Assembly: GCA_964483245.1 (NCBI GenBank)
Contig: CAZABP010000011.1
Location: 32,564-96,563 of the forward strand
Direction of reading: 5' to 3'
Source: CAZABP01 sp964483245
GTDB lineage: Bacteria; Planctomycetota; UBA1135; UBA2386
DNA: 64,000 nucleotides
A program made the position numbers and the translations under genes. The notes beneath the pieces were generated by a model. It saw only the letters and a program-made list of their open reading frames with translations, was not told the origin of the DNA and did not search any database. How positions within the stretch are numbered: the first letter of the stretch is position 1; every line of letters starts with the position of its first letter. This document shows positions 56,427 through 64,000 of the stretch, one piece after another.

Positions 56427-57620
56427 TCACTTCGAACGCTCGGCCCACCAGCGCTCGAGCGCCGGGATCTCGCAGCCGGGCCACGTCGCCGTCATGCCGC
56501 GCATCGGCCAGCGCGACAGCTTCTCGAACGGCAGGTTGCTCAGGCCACGCAGCCGCAGGATCGCCAACGCTGCTGCTTCGCTGACGTGAACGTTGCCCGG
56601 GAACCGGTCCCTGCGTAGACCGTGCGTCACCTGCGGCGTCGTCGCCAAGTCGCGCAGCAGCGGAACCAGCAGTGGAATCGCCTCCGCGTCGCCGCGCTCG
56701 CCGGCCAACGTGATCAGCAGGATCCGCGTGCGCGGATCCCGTTCGTGCGGGAGCCAGCGGATCGCCTCGCGCGCAACGCGCGCGTCGGCCAGCGCACGCA
56801 ACGCCGACACGATCGCAGCGCGCACTTCCTCGTCCCGCTCGACGGTCAGCGAGTGCAGCAGCATGTTGGCCAGCGAATGCGCGCGCATCGTCATGAACGC
56901 CTGCGCGAGCTGCACCCGCAGCTCCGGTTCGCGCTCCCACACGTTCACCAGCTCGATCGTGGCCCGCGCGTCACCACTGCTGGCGAGCACCCGGATCGCA
57001 ACCCCTTGCAGCGCGCGGTCGCGGCTGTGCAACAGTGGTTGCACGCGCCTTGGCGCGCCCGGGCAGCGCTGCAGTGCCGCTTCGATCGCCGGCAACTGCA
57101 CGAGCGGGGCCCGCGACAGGACCTTCAGCAGCAGCGGCAGCAGCCGCTCCGTGTCGAGCTCGACCAGCGTGCGCAGCGCCGCCGTGAACTCGAGCAGGTC
57201 GCGTTCCCCCTGCTGCCACCATTCCGCGAGCGGTTCGAACGCGCGCGGATCCCCGACGAGACCGAGCCCCTCGGCGGCAAAGCGCGCCAGCTCCCGATCT
57301 GCGAGCAGCGCGACGAGACGGTCGCAGGCACCGAGCGGCTGCAGCCGCGCATAGCCGATCACGAGCCGATGCCTGGCCAGTGCGTGCACCTCGCGCCGCT
57401 GCGCCAGCGCCAGCAGCAGGCCGGCGGTGTCGGCATTGGCGGCCGCCACGACCTCCTCGACGCGCTCGATCTGCCGCACCGGCGGCCGCGATCCCAGTTC
57501 GCCGGCCAGGGCCACGGCCCGCTCAGCCGCATCGTCCTGACCCGGGAGCAGGGCGGCGATTGCGATCAGAGCGACGAGGGTGCGGCGCACGGCGCCAGGA
57601 CGAGCGGAACGTCCCCTCAC
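56427..57620 (-). CDS. Secreted HEAT-repeat protein
   Basis: A 397-aa protein with a basic N terminus and a hydrophobic segment (RRTLVALIAIAALLPGQ, residues 11-27) resembling a signal sequence, then HEAT-like helical repeats to about 350 (LGLVGDPRAFEPLAEW, LASSGDARATIELVNVW, VRAAIVSALRALADARVA). The family of exported HEAT proteins is common in planctomycetes; partners are unknown. It follows the gene at 57633 by 12 bp on the same strand. Confidence 0.82.
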   Translation of the reverse strand: MRGRSARPGAVRRTLVALIAIAALLPGQDDAAERAVALAGELGSRPPVRQIERVEEVVAAANADTAGLLLALAQRREVHALARHRLVIGYARLQPLGACDRLVALLADRELARFAAEGLGLVGDPRAFEPLAEWWQQGERDLLEFTAALRTLVELDTERLLPLLLKVLSRAPLVQLPAIEAALQRCPGAPRRVQPLLHSRDRALQGVAIRVLASSGDARATIELVNVWEREPELRVQLAQAFMTMRAHSLANMLLHSLTVERDEEVRAAIVSALRALADARVAREAIRWLPHERDPRTRILLITLAGERGDAEAIPLLVPLLRDLATTPQVTHGLRRDRFPGNVHVSEAAALAILRLRGLSNLPFEKLSRWPMRGMTATWPGCEIPALERWWAERSK

Positions 57621-57632
57621 TCCGCGGCGCTG

Positions 57633-58178
57633 CTACCCGGCGCCGAACTCGTAGATGTAGGCGAGGCGTTCCTTCTGCACGATCGCGTAGGACAGCCCCT
57701 TCAGCGCCTGCAGCTCGCGGTGCTCGTCGAGGTTCAACCCGCGCAGCACCGGCTCGCGCATGATGAAGAACCGCTTCCCGCCCGGATGCGTCGGCTCGTA
57801 GGCGCCCGGTGCGATCTTGCCGGCCAGCTCGAACTGCACGGCCCCGTTGTAGAACGCGCGGATCCGCACCGGCTTCTCGTCGGTCGCCAGCGACCGTTGC
57901 ACGGCGTCGCCGGCGAAGTCGACGAACTCGTGCGCCAGGATGATCTCGCGGCTGTTGACCAACACGCGCGACGCCGCGATCGATTCGCCGCCGCGCAGCG
58001 GGATCATCGCCGCATCCTCGATCGTCAGGAACAGCCGCTCGTGATGCTCGAGCATCTTGGTCAGCCGCCTGCCCTTGCGCGCGAGCCGTCCCTTGATCAG
58101 GAACGTCTCGGTCAGGAACAGATCCTCGACGATCGTCGCCGCGGCCTGCGGGCCGGCATCCTCGTGCGGTTCACTCAT
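57633..58178 (-). CDS. Conserved-looking hypothetical protein (DUF6812-like)
   Basis: A 181-aa cytoplasmic beta-rich protein. Repeated patterns such as EDLFLTETFLIKGRL and LEHHERLFLTIEDAAMIPL resemble short beta-sandwich proteins (I tentatively recall DUF6812), but no function can be given. Its start overlaps the folC stop (ATGA), so it belongs to the same unit as folC and the HEAT gene. Confidence 0.72.
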   Translation of the reverse strand: MSEPHEDAGPQAAATIVEDLFLTETFLIKGRLARKGRRLTKMLEHHERLFLTIEDAAMIPLRGGESIAASRVLVNSREIILAHEFVDFAGDAVQRSLATDEKPVRIRAFYNGAVQFELAGKIAPGAYEPTHPGGKRFFIMREPVLRGLNLDEHRELQALKGLSYAIVQKERLAYIYEFGAG

Positions 58179-59467
58179 CCCTGCTCGGGCTCCATGCTCG
58201 TGCCGATCGTCCGCCGCACGATCCCGACCAGATAGAACGAGCCGGTGACGAGCCGCGGACCGGACGTCGCGAGCAGCGCGTGCACGGCCGCTGTCGGATC
58301 CTCCGACACGTCAGCCGCGACTCCCTGCGCGCGGATCCAATCCGCGATCGTCGCCGGATCCTCCGACGAAGTGCCGGTGATCGCGGTGACGTGGACTTGA
58401 TCGGCCAACGGCAGCAGGTGCCTGAAGCCGGCCCGCCAGCGCTTGCCCGCCGCAGATGCCAACAGCATCCGCCAGCGCTGCTCCGGGAACCGGAGCCGGA
58501 GCTCGCGTGCCAGCGCGTGCAGCGACTCCTCGGTGTGGGCGCCATCGAGCACGAGCGGGCCGCGGGGGGTCTCGCGCAGCTCGAACCGCCCAGGTGGGAC
58601 CCAGCGCGGGACCGGGTCGAGCACGAGCGGCCGGTCCGGGAACAGTTGCGCGAACGCCGCCGCGGCCAGCGCCAGCGCCGGCAGTTCGGTCCGCGCGGCA
58701 CCGGCGAGCGTGAAGCGATGCCTGCCGCCCGGCAGGTGCAACCAACCGGTATGGCGGGCCGGCTCGTCGCGAGTCAGCTCGAGCCGCAGGTCCTGTCCGA
58801 GCACGCACAGCGGCGCTGCAACCGTGCGCGCATGCTGCAACAGCACCTCGAGCGCCGGCCCGCGCGCTGCCGTGAACGCCGGCGTCTGCGGACGGATCAC
58901 CGGCGCCTTCTCGGCGGCGATCAGTTCCACGGTGTCACCGAGCAGCTCGACGTGCTCCAGCTCGATGTTGGTCACGATCGACGCATCGACCGGCAGTGCG
59001 GTCGTCGCATCCAACCGGCCGCCGAGTCCGACTTCGAACAGGGCAACGCCGACCTGCCGCGCGGCGAACAGGTTGGCTGCCGCGCAGGTCATCGCTTCGA
59101 AGAACGTCAGGTCTTCGCCATGCGCGCGCGCGTCGGCGAGCACCGGGACCAGCACCTCGTGCACCTCCTGCGCGCCGGCCACCTCCCCCCCGACGCGGAT
59201 CCGCTCGAGCAGCGACTCGACGTGCGGCGACGTGTAGGCACCCGGCACGACCCCGGCGGCGCGTGCCAGCGACTCGAGATAGGCGACCGTGGTCCCCTTC
59301 CCTTTCGAGCCGCCGATCTGGACCGCCGGCCGTGGCGCCCGGCAGCTCCCGCGCGCGAGCCGCGCGCGCATCGGCCCGAGCGACCAGCGCGGACCATCCG
59401 GCCTGGTGCGCTCGTAATTCGTCAGCGGCGCCAGCAGGCGCAGCAGGGCTTCGCAGTCACCCGACAT
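58175..59467 (-). CDS. folC: Bifunctional folylpolyglutamate synthase/dihydrofolate synthase
   Basis: Ligates glutamate to dihydropteroate and tetrahydrofolates. The 430-aa Mur-ligase-type protein has the P-loop GGSKGKGTTVAYLE, SPHVESLLERIRVGG, EVGLGGRLDATT, TNIELEHVELLG and LDGAHTEESLHALAREL (second domain). Length fits FolC. Its ATGA overlap links it to the downstream 181-aa gene. It diverges from the GT22-like gene over about 54 bp. Confidence 0.94.
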   Translation of the reverse strand: MSGDCEALLRLLAPLTNYERTRPDGPRWSLGPMRARLARGSCRAPRPAVQIGGSKGKGTTVAYLESLARAAGVVPGAYTSPHVESLLERIRVGGEVAGAQEVHEVLVPVLADARAHGEDLTFFEAMTCAAANLFAARQVGVALFEVGLGGRLDATTALPVDASIVTNIELEHVELLGDTVELIAAEKAPVIRPQTPAFTAARGPALEVLLQHARTVAAPLCVLGQDLRLELTRDEPARHTGWLHLPGGRHRFTLAGAARTELPALALAAAAFAQLFPDRPLVLDPVPRWVPPGRFELRETPRGPLVLDGAHTEESLHALARELRLRFPEQRWRMLLASAAGKRWRAGFRHLLPLADQVHVTAITGTSSEDPATIADWIRAQGVAADVSEDPTAAVHALLATSGPRLVTGSFYLVGIVRRTIGTSMEPEQG

Positions 59468-59521
59468 CGCGGCAGATCATCCGCGTGCGACGCGGACCGC
59501 CGCCAGTAGCATCCGGCGCTG

Positions 59522-60970
59522 ATGTCGGCGCTGCGGCGGTCGCGGGATTGGCTGCTGGCGCCGAGCTGGATCCCGCTGCCGCAGTACCTGGGGATCGCGT
59601 TGTTGGCCCGGCTGCCCGCCGTGTTCTGGAGCCGCGGGTACGAGTTCGCCGACCATCAGTACCAGTACGTCGATCCGGCCTGGCATGCCGGCCTCGGCGG
59701 CAGCTGGTGGGAGACGTACGACTACGTCGAAGGCATCCGCTCCTGGGTCTACCCCGGTCTGCTCGGCAGGTTGTTCCGCGCGCTGCACGCGCTCGGGATC
59801 GAGGGGGCCGGGTCGATGATGGTGGCGACGCGGTTCGTGCATGCGCTGGTATCGCTGCTGCCGATCGCGCTGTTCTGGCTGCTCGTCGTGCGCTGGCGCC
59901 CGCTGACCGGGCTGCGCCATCCGCGGCTCGCGCTGTTGTTCTTCGCCTGCAACGGGTTCGCGGTCTACAGCGGCGTGCAACCGACCGGACCGACCTTCGC
60001 GGTCGGGCTCTCGGTCGCCGCGCTGCTGCTGTTCCAGGCCCCCCACCGGTTCGCGCCGTTCGGCGCCGGCCTGCTGATCGGGTTGGCGTTCTGCTGCCGG
60101 TTCCAGGACGCGCTGTTCGGCTTCCTGCTGTGCGGCGTGGGGCTCGTACAGCGCCGCCACCGCGCCTGCGTCGGGCTCGCGCTCGGCGCGCTCGCGATGC
60201 TGCTGGTGCAGGGGCTCGTGGATCTGCGCACGTACGGTTGGTTCCTGCACAGTCCGCTCGCGTACCTGCACACGAACCTGGTGCGCGGGCTCGCGCTCGA
60301 ACTCGGCACGCAGAGCTGGTGGTACCTGTTCGCGATCGCAGCCGCGGTCCTGCTGTGCGTGCCGCCGTTCCTGCGCAGTTGCGCCCATGCGCTGCGGGAC
60401 GGCGCGGCGGTGTTGCCGATCCTCACTGCGGCCGCGTTGCTGTACCTGCTGGTGCACAGCTTCGTGCCGCGCAAGGCGCTGCGGTTCGTCCTCGTCGCCC
60501 TGTGGTTGCTCAGCGCCGTGCAGGCGATCGGAATGTTGCGGGCCGTGCGCGAGCCGGCCGCGCGGCGCTGGCATCGGCGGCTGTGGCTCGGCGCACATCT
60601 GTTGCTGTGGGTGCTGGCCAGCTTCTGGTACCACAACCGCGGACCGGTCGAAGCAGCGCGGTTCCTCGGCGAGCAGCCGGAGTTCCAGGATCGCCTGGTC
60701 CTGATCGACGTCGGTCAGGAACACCTCGGCGGGCACTACTACCTGCGCCGCGATGCACTGCAGGTGATCTACCGCTGGCGCCAGGAGCTGCCCGGCTGGC
60801 TGGCGGCCGCGCAGCCGCCGACCCCGCTGTACCTCCTGGCCTGCGGCACCCCGCTCGACGAGCTGGCACCTGCCCCCGGCTTCCGCATCCGCGAGGTGGC
60901 GCGGTTCGCCGACTGGCCGGAGCTGCGCGAAGACCGCCGCCGGTTCGTGTATCGCCTCGAGCGGGAGTGA
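59522..60970 (+). CDS. GT22-like mannosyltransferase (PIG-B/ALG9 type), multi-pass membrane
   Basis: A 482-aa polytopic membrane protein with about nine helices. The family hallmark at the first periplasmic loop is visible: the acidic block ADHQYQYVDPAWHAGLGG (in place of HPDEYFQ...EP), WWETYDYVEGIRSWVYPGLL (the ETxxY...IRS...P pattern) and, later, HSFVPRKALRFVL (cf. HS-x-HKE-x-RF). These enzymes use polyprenyl-phosphate mannose to extend lipid-linked glycans. Bacterial GT22 relatives exist, but the acceptor is unknown. The final 110 residues form an extracytoplasmic domain. Confidence 0.85.
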   Translation: MSALRRSRDWLLAPSWIPLPQYLGIALLARLPAVFWSRGYEFADHQYQYVDPAWHAGLGGSWWETYDYVEGIRSWVYPGLLGRLFRALHALGIEGAGSMMVATRFVHALVSLLPIALFWLLVVRWRPLTGLRHPRLALLFFACNGFAVYSGVQPTGPTFAVGLSVAALLLFQAPHRFAPFGAGLLIGLAFCCRFQDALFGFLLCGVGLVQRRHRACVGLALGALAMLLVQGLVDLRTYGWFLHSPLAYLHTNLVRGLALELGTQSWWYLFAIAAAVLLCVPPFLRSCAHALRDGAAVLPILTAAALLYLLVHSFVPRKALRFVLVALWLLSAVQAIGMLRAVREPAARRWHRRLWLGAHLLLWVLASFWYHNRGPVEAARFLGEQPEFQDRLVLIDVGQEHLGGHYYLRRDALQVIYRWRQELPGWLAAAQPPTPLYLLACGTPLDELAPAPGFRIREVARFADWPELREDRRRFVYRLERE

Positions 60971-61031
60971 CGAGGCTGGCCCTCCGAGCAGCAGCGACGT
61001 ATGAGTCCGCGGTCAAGCCCGAGGATCTCCG

Positions 61032-62060
61032 ATGCACCGCAGACTCTGCCTCGCCCTCCTGATCCCGATCGTCACGGCCGGCCTGCTCGCGCAGGAGCGG
61101 CGCGGCCGCAGGTCGGAGCCGCCAAAGCTCGAGCACCTGACGTTCACGACCGGGAAGTTCGAGAGCAAGGCGCTCGGGCGTGAAACGCAATACGGCGTCT
61201 ATCTGCCCAAGGATTACGCCGACGAGGCGAACGCAAAGACGCGTTACCCGCTCGTGCTCTGGCTGCACGGGATGTACGAGGACCACAACCGCTTCGGCAA
61301 CCGCGGCGGCGCCGCGGTGCTCGACCGCATGATCGGGAGCGGGCAGTTCCCCAAGGCGGTGTTCGTGACCGCGAACGGCGACCGCGCGTCGTTCTACGTC
61401 GATGGCAAGGAGTCGGGTGCCTACGAGACGCTGATCGTCGAGGACCTGCTCGCGCACGTCGAGCAGGAGTACCGGCTCGAGCCGGCGCGTGAGCAGCGCG
61501 CGATCATGGGCGTCAGCATGGGCGGCTATGGCGCGCTGAAGATCGCGCTGCGCCACCCGACCAGGTTCGGCGTCGTCGCGACGCACTCGGCGGCCGTGTT
61601 CGCGCGCGATCCGCAGGACCTGCCGGCGAACTTCCAGCGCGTCCTGGCGAGCAACCGCAGCGGGATCAGCAAGATCTTCGGCGACCCGGTCGACATGGAG
61701 CTGTGGCGCGCGAACAACATCTACGAGCTGGCCGACGCGATCGACGCCGATGAGCTGCGCACGCTGAAGATCTACTTCGATTGCGGCGACCGCGACCGGC
61801 TCGGCTTCGACCAACCGAACCAGGAACTGCACGACCTGCTGCGCAAACGGCGCATCCCACACGAATGGCGGTTGATCGAGGGGGGCGGGCACGGTTGGGA
61901 CAACTGCGTGCAGGCGCTCGAGGACTCGCTGCCGTTCGTCGCCGCCGCATTCGCCGCGCAGCGTGGTGCGGCCGGACTCGGTGGACTGCTCGGCGGCAAC
62001 GAACCTGAGCCGGCCGAGCCGGCGAAGGAGCCGGTGCCAGCGGGGGGAGGGCGCAAGTAG
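61032..62060 (+). CDS. Secreted alpha/beta-hydrolase esterase
   Basis: A 342-aa exported esterase of the putative-esterase/LpqC-S-formylglutathione hydrolase-like group. Signal peptide 1-20 (LLIPIVTAGLLAQ). The hydrolase fold has WLHGMYEDHNRFGNRGG (oxyanion), the nucleophile in GVSMGGYGAL (GxSxG), the acid in CGDRDRLGF and the base in GGGHGWDN. The C terminus is Gly/Pro/Glu-rich. Probable substrates are polysaccharide or xenobiotic esters; the specificity is unknown. Confidence 0.9.
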   Translation: MHRRLCLALLIPIVTAGLLAQERRGRRSEPPKLEHLTFTTGKFESKALGRETQYGVYLPKDYADEANAKTRYPLVLWLHGMYEDHNRFGNRGGAAVLDRMIGSGQFPKAVFVTANGDRASFYVDGKESGAYETLIVEDLLAHVEQEYRLEPAREQRAIMGVSMGGYGALKIALRHPTRFGVVATHSAAVFARDPQDLPANFQRVLASNRSGISKIFGDPVDMELWRANNIYELADAIDADELRTLKIYFDCGDRDRLGFDQPNQELHDLLRKRRIPHEWRLIEGGGHGWDNCVQALEDSLPFVAAAFAAQRGAAGLGGLLGGNEPEPAEPAKEPVPAGGGRK

Positions 62061-62127
62061 CCGAGAAAGTTTCGCACGCGCTGGAACCTGTTCCGATAGG
62101 TGGACTAGGACACCTTCGGAACCTGCC

Positions 62128-62556
62128 GTGTTCGCACTCGAACATCGCATACGCGTCTTCGTGTTCCAGGTCCTGGACCGCGAAGTGCAGTATCTGCTGC
62201 TGCGCCGCAAGCCGGCGACGGAATGGCCGCTGGGTCCGGTCATCGGACCGGTCCAGCTCGGCGAACACCTGCAGGATGCCGTGCGGCGCGAAGTCGCGAC
62301 CGGAACCGGGATCGAGCGCGCGGTGCACATCGTCGAGCTCGCGCAGCCGAGCAAGGAGCTGTTCGGTGACATCGGCCTCGTCGAGTGGCCGTTCGCGTTC
62401 CAGGCCGGCACACCAGCGCATCCGATCGAGCAGGTCCGCCCCGGTCCCGACGTCGGCGAGGTCGGGTGGATGGGGTTCGAAGAGGCCTTCCACCGGATCG
62501 ACAGCCCGGGCGACCGGGACTCGCTGATCCGCCTGCGCCTGCTGCTGGCGAGCTGA
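62128..62556 (+). CDS. Degenerate Nudix-fold protein
   Basis: A 142-aa product read from GTG at 62128 (residues VFALEHRIRVFVFQVL). The fold matches the dATP pyrophosphatase-like Nudix group: QYLLLRRKPATEWPLGPVIG then HLQDAVRREVATGTGIE. The catalytic REVxEE of the Nudix box reads REVATG, so both metal-binding Glu are missing. It is likely a non-catalytic binding protein. A GGAACCTGTTCC inverted repeat lies 33 bp upstream of the start. The GTG start is the least secure point. Confidence 0.72.
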   Translation: MFALEHRIRVFVFQVLDREVQYLLLRRKPATEWPLGPVIGPVQLGEHLQDAVRREVATGTGIERAVHIVELAQPSKELFGDIGLVEWPFAFQAGTPAHPIEQVRPGPDVGEVGWMGFEEAFHRIDSPGDRDSLIRLRLLLAS

Positions 62557-62683
62557 CCCGCCCGATCACGCCCGGCTTCCGCCCCGCAGAATCTCCTGGC
62601 ACCAGCCCGGCTTCTTGTCGTATCGGGTGCTCCGCCCGCGTCTCCCGTAAGGTCTCCGCACGACCGACTGCACCGCGCGCCTC

Positions 62684-63109
62684 ATGAGCCAGAGCAAAGA
62701 CCCGGCCCGTAACGCCGCCCCCGCCCAAGCCCGAACGAACGACGCCGGCACGATGCCGGATGGCGTGCAGAACGATGGCCGCATCCCGAGCTCGGCGATG
62801 CGCAGCTACGCGCTGCTGACGCCGGACCTGAAGAACCTCTACATGGGGTTCTACAAGGCGACGTACGGGAAGAGTCTGCTCGACATCAAGACCAAGGAGT
62901 TCATCGCGATCGCCGCCGCGTTGACGTCCGGCTGCAAGGGTTGCCTCGAGGGACACCTGAAGAAGGCGAAGAAGCACGGCGCGACGGCCGAGGAGATCTC
63001 CGAAGTCATCGCAGTCACGCTCGGTGTGGCGGCCGCGACGATCGTCGATCGCTCCGACATCGCGAACTACAACCTCGGCGGTCTGTTCGAGTTCGAGAAG
63101 GACGACTGA
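62684..63109 (+). CDS. Carboxymuconolactone decarboxylase/AhpD-like protein
   Basis: A 141-aa helical protein with the AhpD-like redox motif: CKGCLEGHLKKAKKHG (CxxC plus conserved His, about 85-100) following FIAIAAALTSG. Members are alkylhydroperoxidase-like or carboxymuconolactone decarboxylases; the CxxC-xx-H pattern here fits a thiol peroxidase role. The N-terminal 35 residues are Ser/Asp/Ala-rich and probably disordered. Gene neighbours give no pathway. Confidence 0.88.
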   Translation: MSQSKDPARNAAPAQARTNDAGTMPDGVQNDGRIPSSAMRSYALLTPDLKNLYMGFYKATYGKSLLDIKTKEFIAIAAALTSGCKGCLEGHLKKAKKHGATAEEISEVIAVTLGVAAATIVDRSDIANYNLGGLFEFEKDD

Positions 63110-63140
63110 GGCAGGCAGCGAGAGAGAGACGGGCGCAGCG

Positions 63141-63250
63141 CCCGCTCCCGAACCCGAACCCCATCCCGCTCCCGAACCCGAACCCCATCCCGCTCCAGGT
63201 CCCGGTCCCGGTCCCGATCTTCAACCCGAACCCGAACCCCAACCCGATCC
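63141..63250 (+). repeat. Tandem 24-bp (8-codon) repeat upstream of the DUF2911-like gene
   Basis: Two exact units of a 24-bp repeat (63141-63164 and 63165-63188), then degenerate Pro/Asn/Val-rich repeats. Read in the frame of the next gene they give PLPNPNPI-type motifs, and the frame is open into the signal peptide at 63256. It may be slipped-strand low-complexity DNA or a lost N-terminal extension. Confidence 0.85.
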
Positions 63251-63255
63251 CGCTC

Positions 63256-63834
63256 ATGCGCCTCCTCCTCGCCACCGTCCTGTCCCTCGCAGTTCCCCTC
63301 GCCGCCCAGGGCAACACGAACGAACGCGCGCCCACTGCGACCAACAAGCTCGAGTTCGACGGCGGCGCCGCAGTCTCGGTCAGCTACCGCTCGCTGACGC
63401 TCGCCGGCGGTCAGTCGCTGAAGCGCCTGATGACCAAGGGGAAGGAAGGGGACCGGATCCGCGAGTTCTACAACACCCAGTACCTGCCGAACTTCCTGCA
63501 CGGCAAGCTCGAGGTCGGAGCCGACGTCGAGCTCGGCGGGCAGACGCTCGCCAAGGGCAGCTACGGCATGACGTTCCGGATCGACAGCGATGTCGTCTGG
63601 CATCTGGTGCTGACCAACGCGGCCGGCGAAGAGGTCTGCGCGGTGGCCCTGGACACCAGTGAGGACGCCTCGTCCAAGGCGAAGCGGCTCGTGATCCAGC
63701 CGGTCGCAGCGGACGAAGACGGCTCCGGCCAGCTGCAGCTGCAGTTCGGCAGCCTGGTCGCCCAGGTCCCGTTCAAGATCGTGAAGAAGGCGGCACCGGC
63801 CGCCGGCAAGGGCGGCGACAGCACCGGCAAGTAG
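63256..63834 (+). CDS. DUF2911-like secreted protein
   Basis: A 192-aa exported protein: signal peptide 1-18 (LLLATVLSLAVPLAAQ), then a beta-rich domain with VELGGQTLAKGSYGMTFRID and VVWHLVLTN, the core pattern of DUF2911 proteins. The C terminus is Lys/Gly/Ala-rich. Function unknown. The open frame extends upstream through the tandem repeat, but the start at 63256 is preferred because it begins a normal signal peptide. Confidence 0.78.
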   Translation: MRLLLATVLSLAVPLAAQGNTNERAPTATNKLEFDGGAAVSVSYRSLTLAGGQSLKRLMTKGKEGDRIREFYNTQYLPNFLHGKLEVGADVELGGQTLAKGSYGMTFRIDSDVVWHLVLTNAAGEEVCAVALDTSEDASSKAKRLVIQPVAADEDGSGQLQLQFGSLVAQVPFKIVKKAAPAAGKGGDSTGK

Positions 63835-63938
63835 CAGGGACTCGGGGGGAGGCGCCGCGCCACCCGCCTCGCTAGCTTTCCGCCCACTGCTGCGGCAGGC
63901 GTTCCGGGAATCCACCCGGACGTAGTGGAAAGCACCCC

Positions 63939-64000
63939 ATGCTGTTGACCTCCCTCGCGGTCGGGCTCGGCCTGACCTTCGTCCCCATGCCCCAGGAGCC
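63939..64000 (+). CDS. Start of a further exported protein (partial)
   Basis: Only about 20 codons are in the window. They begin MLLTSLAVGLGLTFVPMP, a signal-peptide-like sequence. The rest lies beyond the edge, so no function can be given. Confidence 0.5.
   Translation, partial: MLLTSLAVGLGLTFVPMPQE

Noticed and set aside
62083..62095. GGAACCTGTTCC as a LexA-type operator
   Set aside because: The half-sites are separated by 2 nt instead of the 4 nt of the GAAC-N4-GTTC box, and the downstream gene is not an SOS gene.
63141..63250. CRISPR-like or protein-coding gene at the PNP-rich tandem repeat
   Set aside because: Units are contiguous and low complexity, with no spacers; no start codon with a ribosome site lies in front.

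Overview
The window is very GC-rich, gene-dense bacterial chromosome with short intergenic gaps and many 4-nt start/stop overlaps. Several gene families point to a planctomycete: an operon for a DUF1549/DUF1553 protein, a Tat-type DUF1501 protein and a planctomycete-type CxxCH protein (44.9-49.3 kb), many secreted TPR/HEAT/Kelch proteins, oversized prepilin-like proteins, and a Kelch protein with a C-terminal domain I associate with deep-branching Planctomycetota. The lineage is an inference from gene content. A kdsB gene indicates a Gram-negative type envelope.

Layout. 0-3.8 kb (minus): enoyl-CoA hydratase (cut by the window edge), two cyclophilin-type prolyl isomerases and a thiolase. The second cyclophilin gene is flanked by two inverted copies of a 166-bp near-palindromic element. 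3.8-9.1 kb (plus): LON-domain protein, a small unknown protein abutting an HD-GYP protein, a CoA-binding protein and a CLC/CBS chloride channel. 9.1-14.7 kb (minus): three pilin-like genes (PilX-like, a 1137-aa giant prepilin, a third prepilin-like protein). 14.8-16.3 kb: NUDIX/metallo-beta-lactamase fusion. 16.5-23.7 kb (minus): cardiolipin synthase, an EEP-family protein and a 1657-aa TPR protein that carries an embedded C39-type cysteine peptidase domain. 23.7-26.8 kb: small membrane protein, nitroreductase, and an ECF sigma / anti-sigma / PDZ operon. 26.9-31.4 kb: a 1515-aa double hybrid histidine kinase. 31.4-34.3 kb: GTCAGAC-core repeats around a small lipoprotein gene, an ECF42-like sigma factor with its YCII partner, and a GNAT. 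34.3-39.4 kb (minus): Kelch protein, tRNA-Thr(CGU), secreted TPR/HEAT protein with a dead receiver-like domain.

39.7-44.7 kb: an NtrC-like regulator missing its ATPase core, a LysM protein, and a lipoprotein-kdsB-pyrG operon, in which CTP synthase would supply the CTP used by KdsB. 44.9-49.3 kb: the planctomycete-type secreted operon. 49.2-53.3 kb (minus): glutaryl-CoA dehydrogenase-like enzyme, glycosyltransferase, GNAT and a membrane M50-type protease. 53.4-56.4 kb (plus): EI24/CysZ-like membrane protein and metG. 56.4-59.5 kb (minus): folC, an unknown gene and a secreted HEAT protein. 59.5-64 kb (plus): GT22-like mannosyltransferase, esterase, degenerate Nudix protein, AhpD-like protein, DUF2911-like secreted protein preceded by an in-frame tandem repeat, and the start of one more secreted protein.

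The observations most worth follow-up are the 166-bp palindromic pair, the NtrC-family regulator lacking Walker A, GAFTGA and Walker B, the giant TPR-C39 protein, the giant prepilin cluster, the secreted pseudo-receiver protein, and the GTCAGAC repeat that has rewritten the end of a sigma factor. No CRISPR array, prophage, rRNA or intact transposase is visible.
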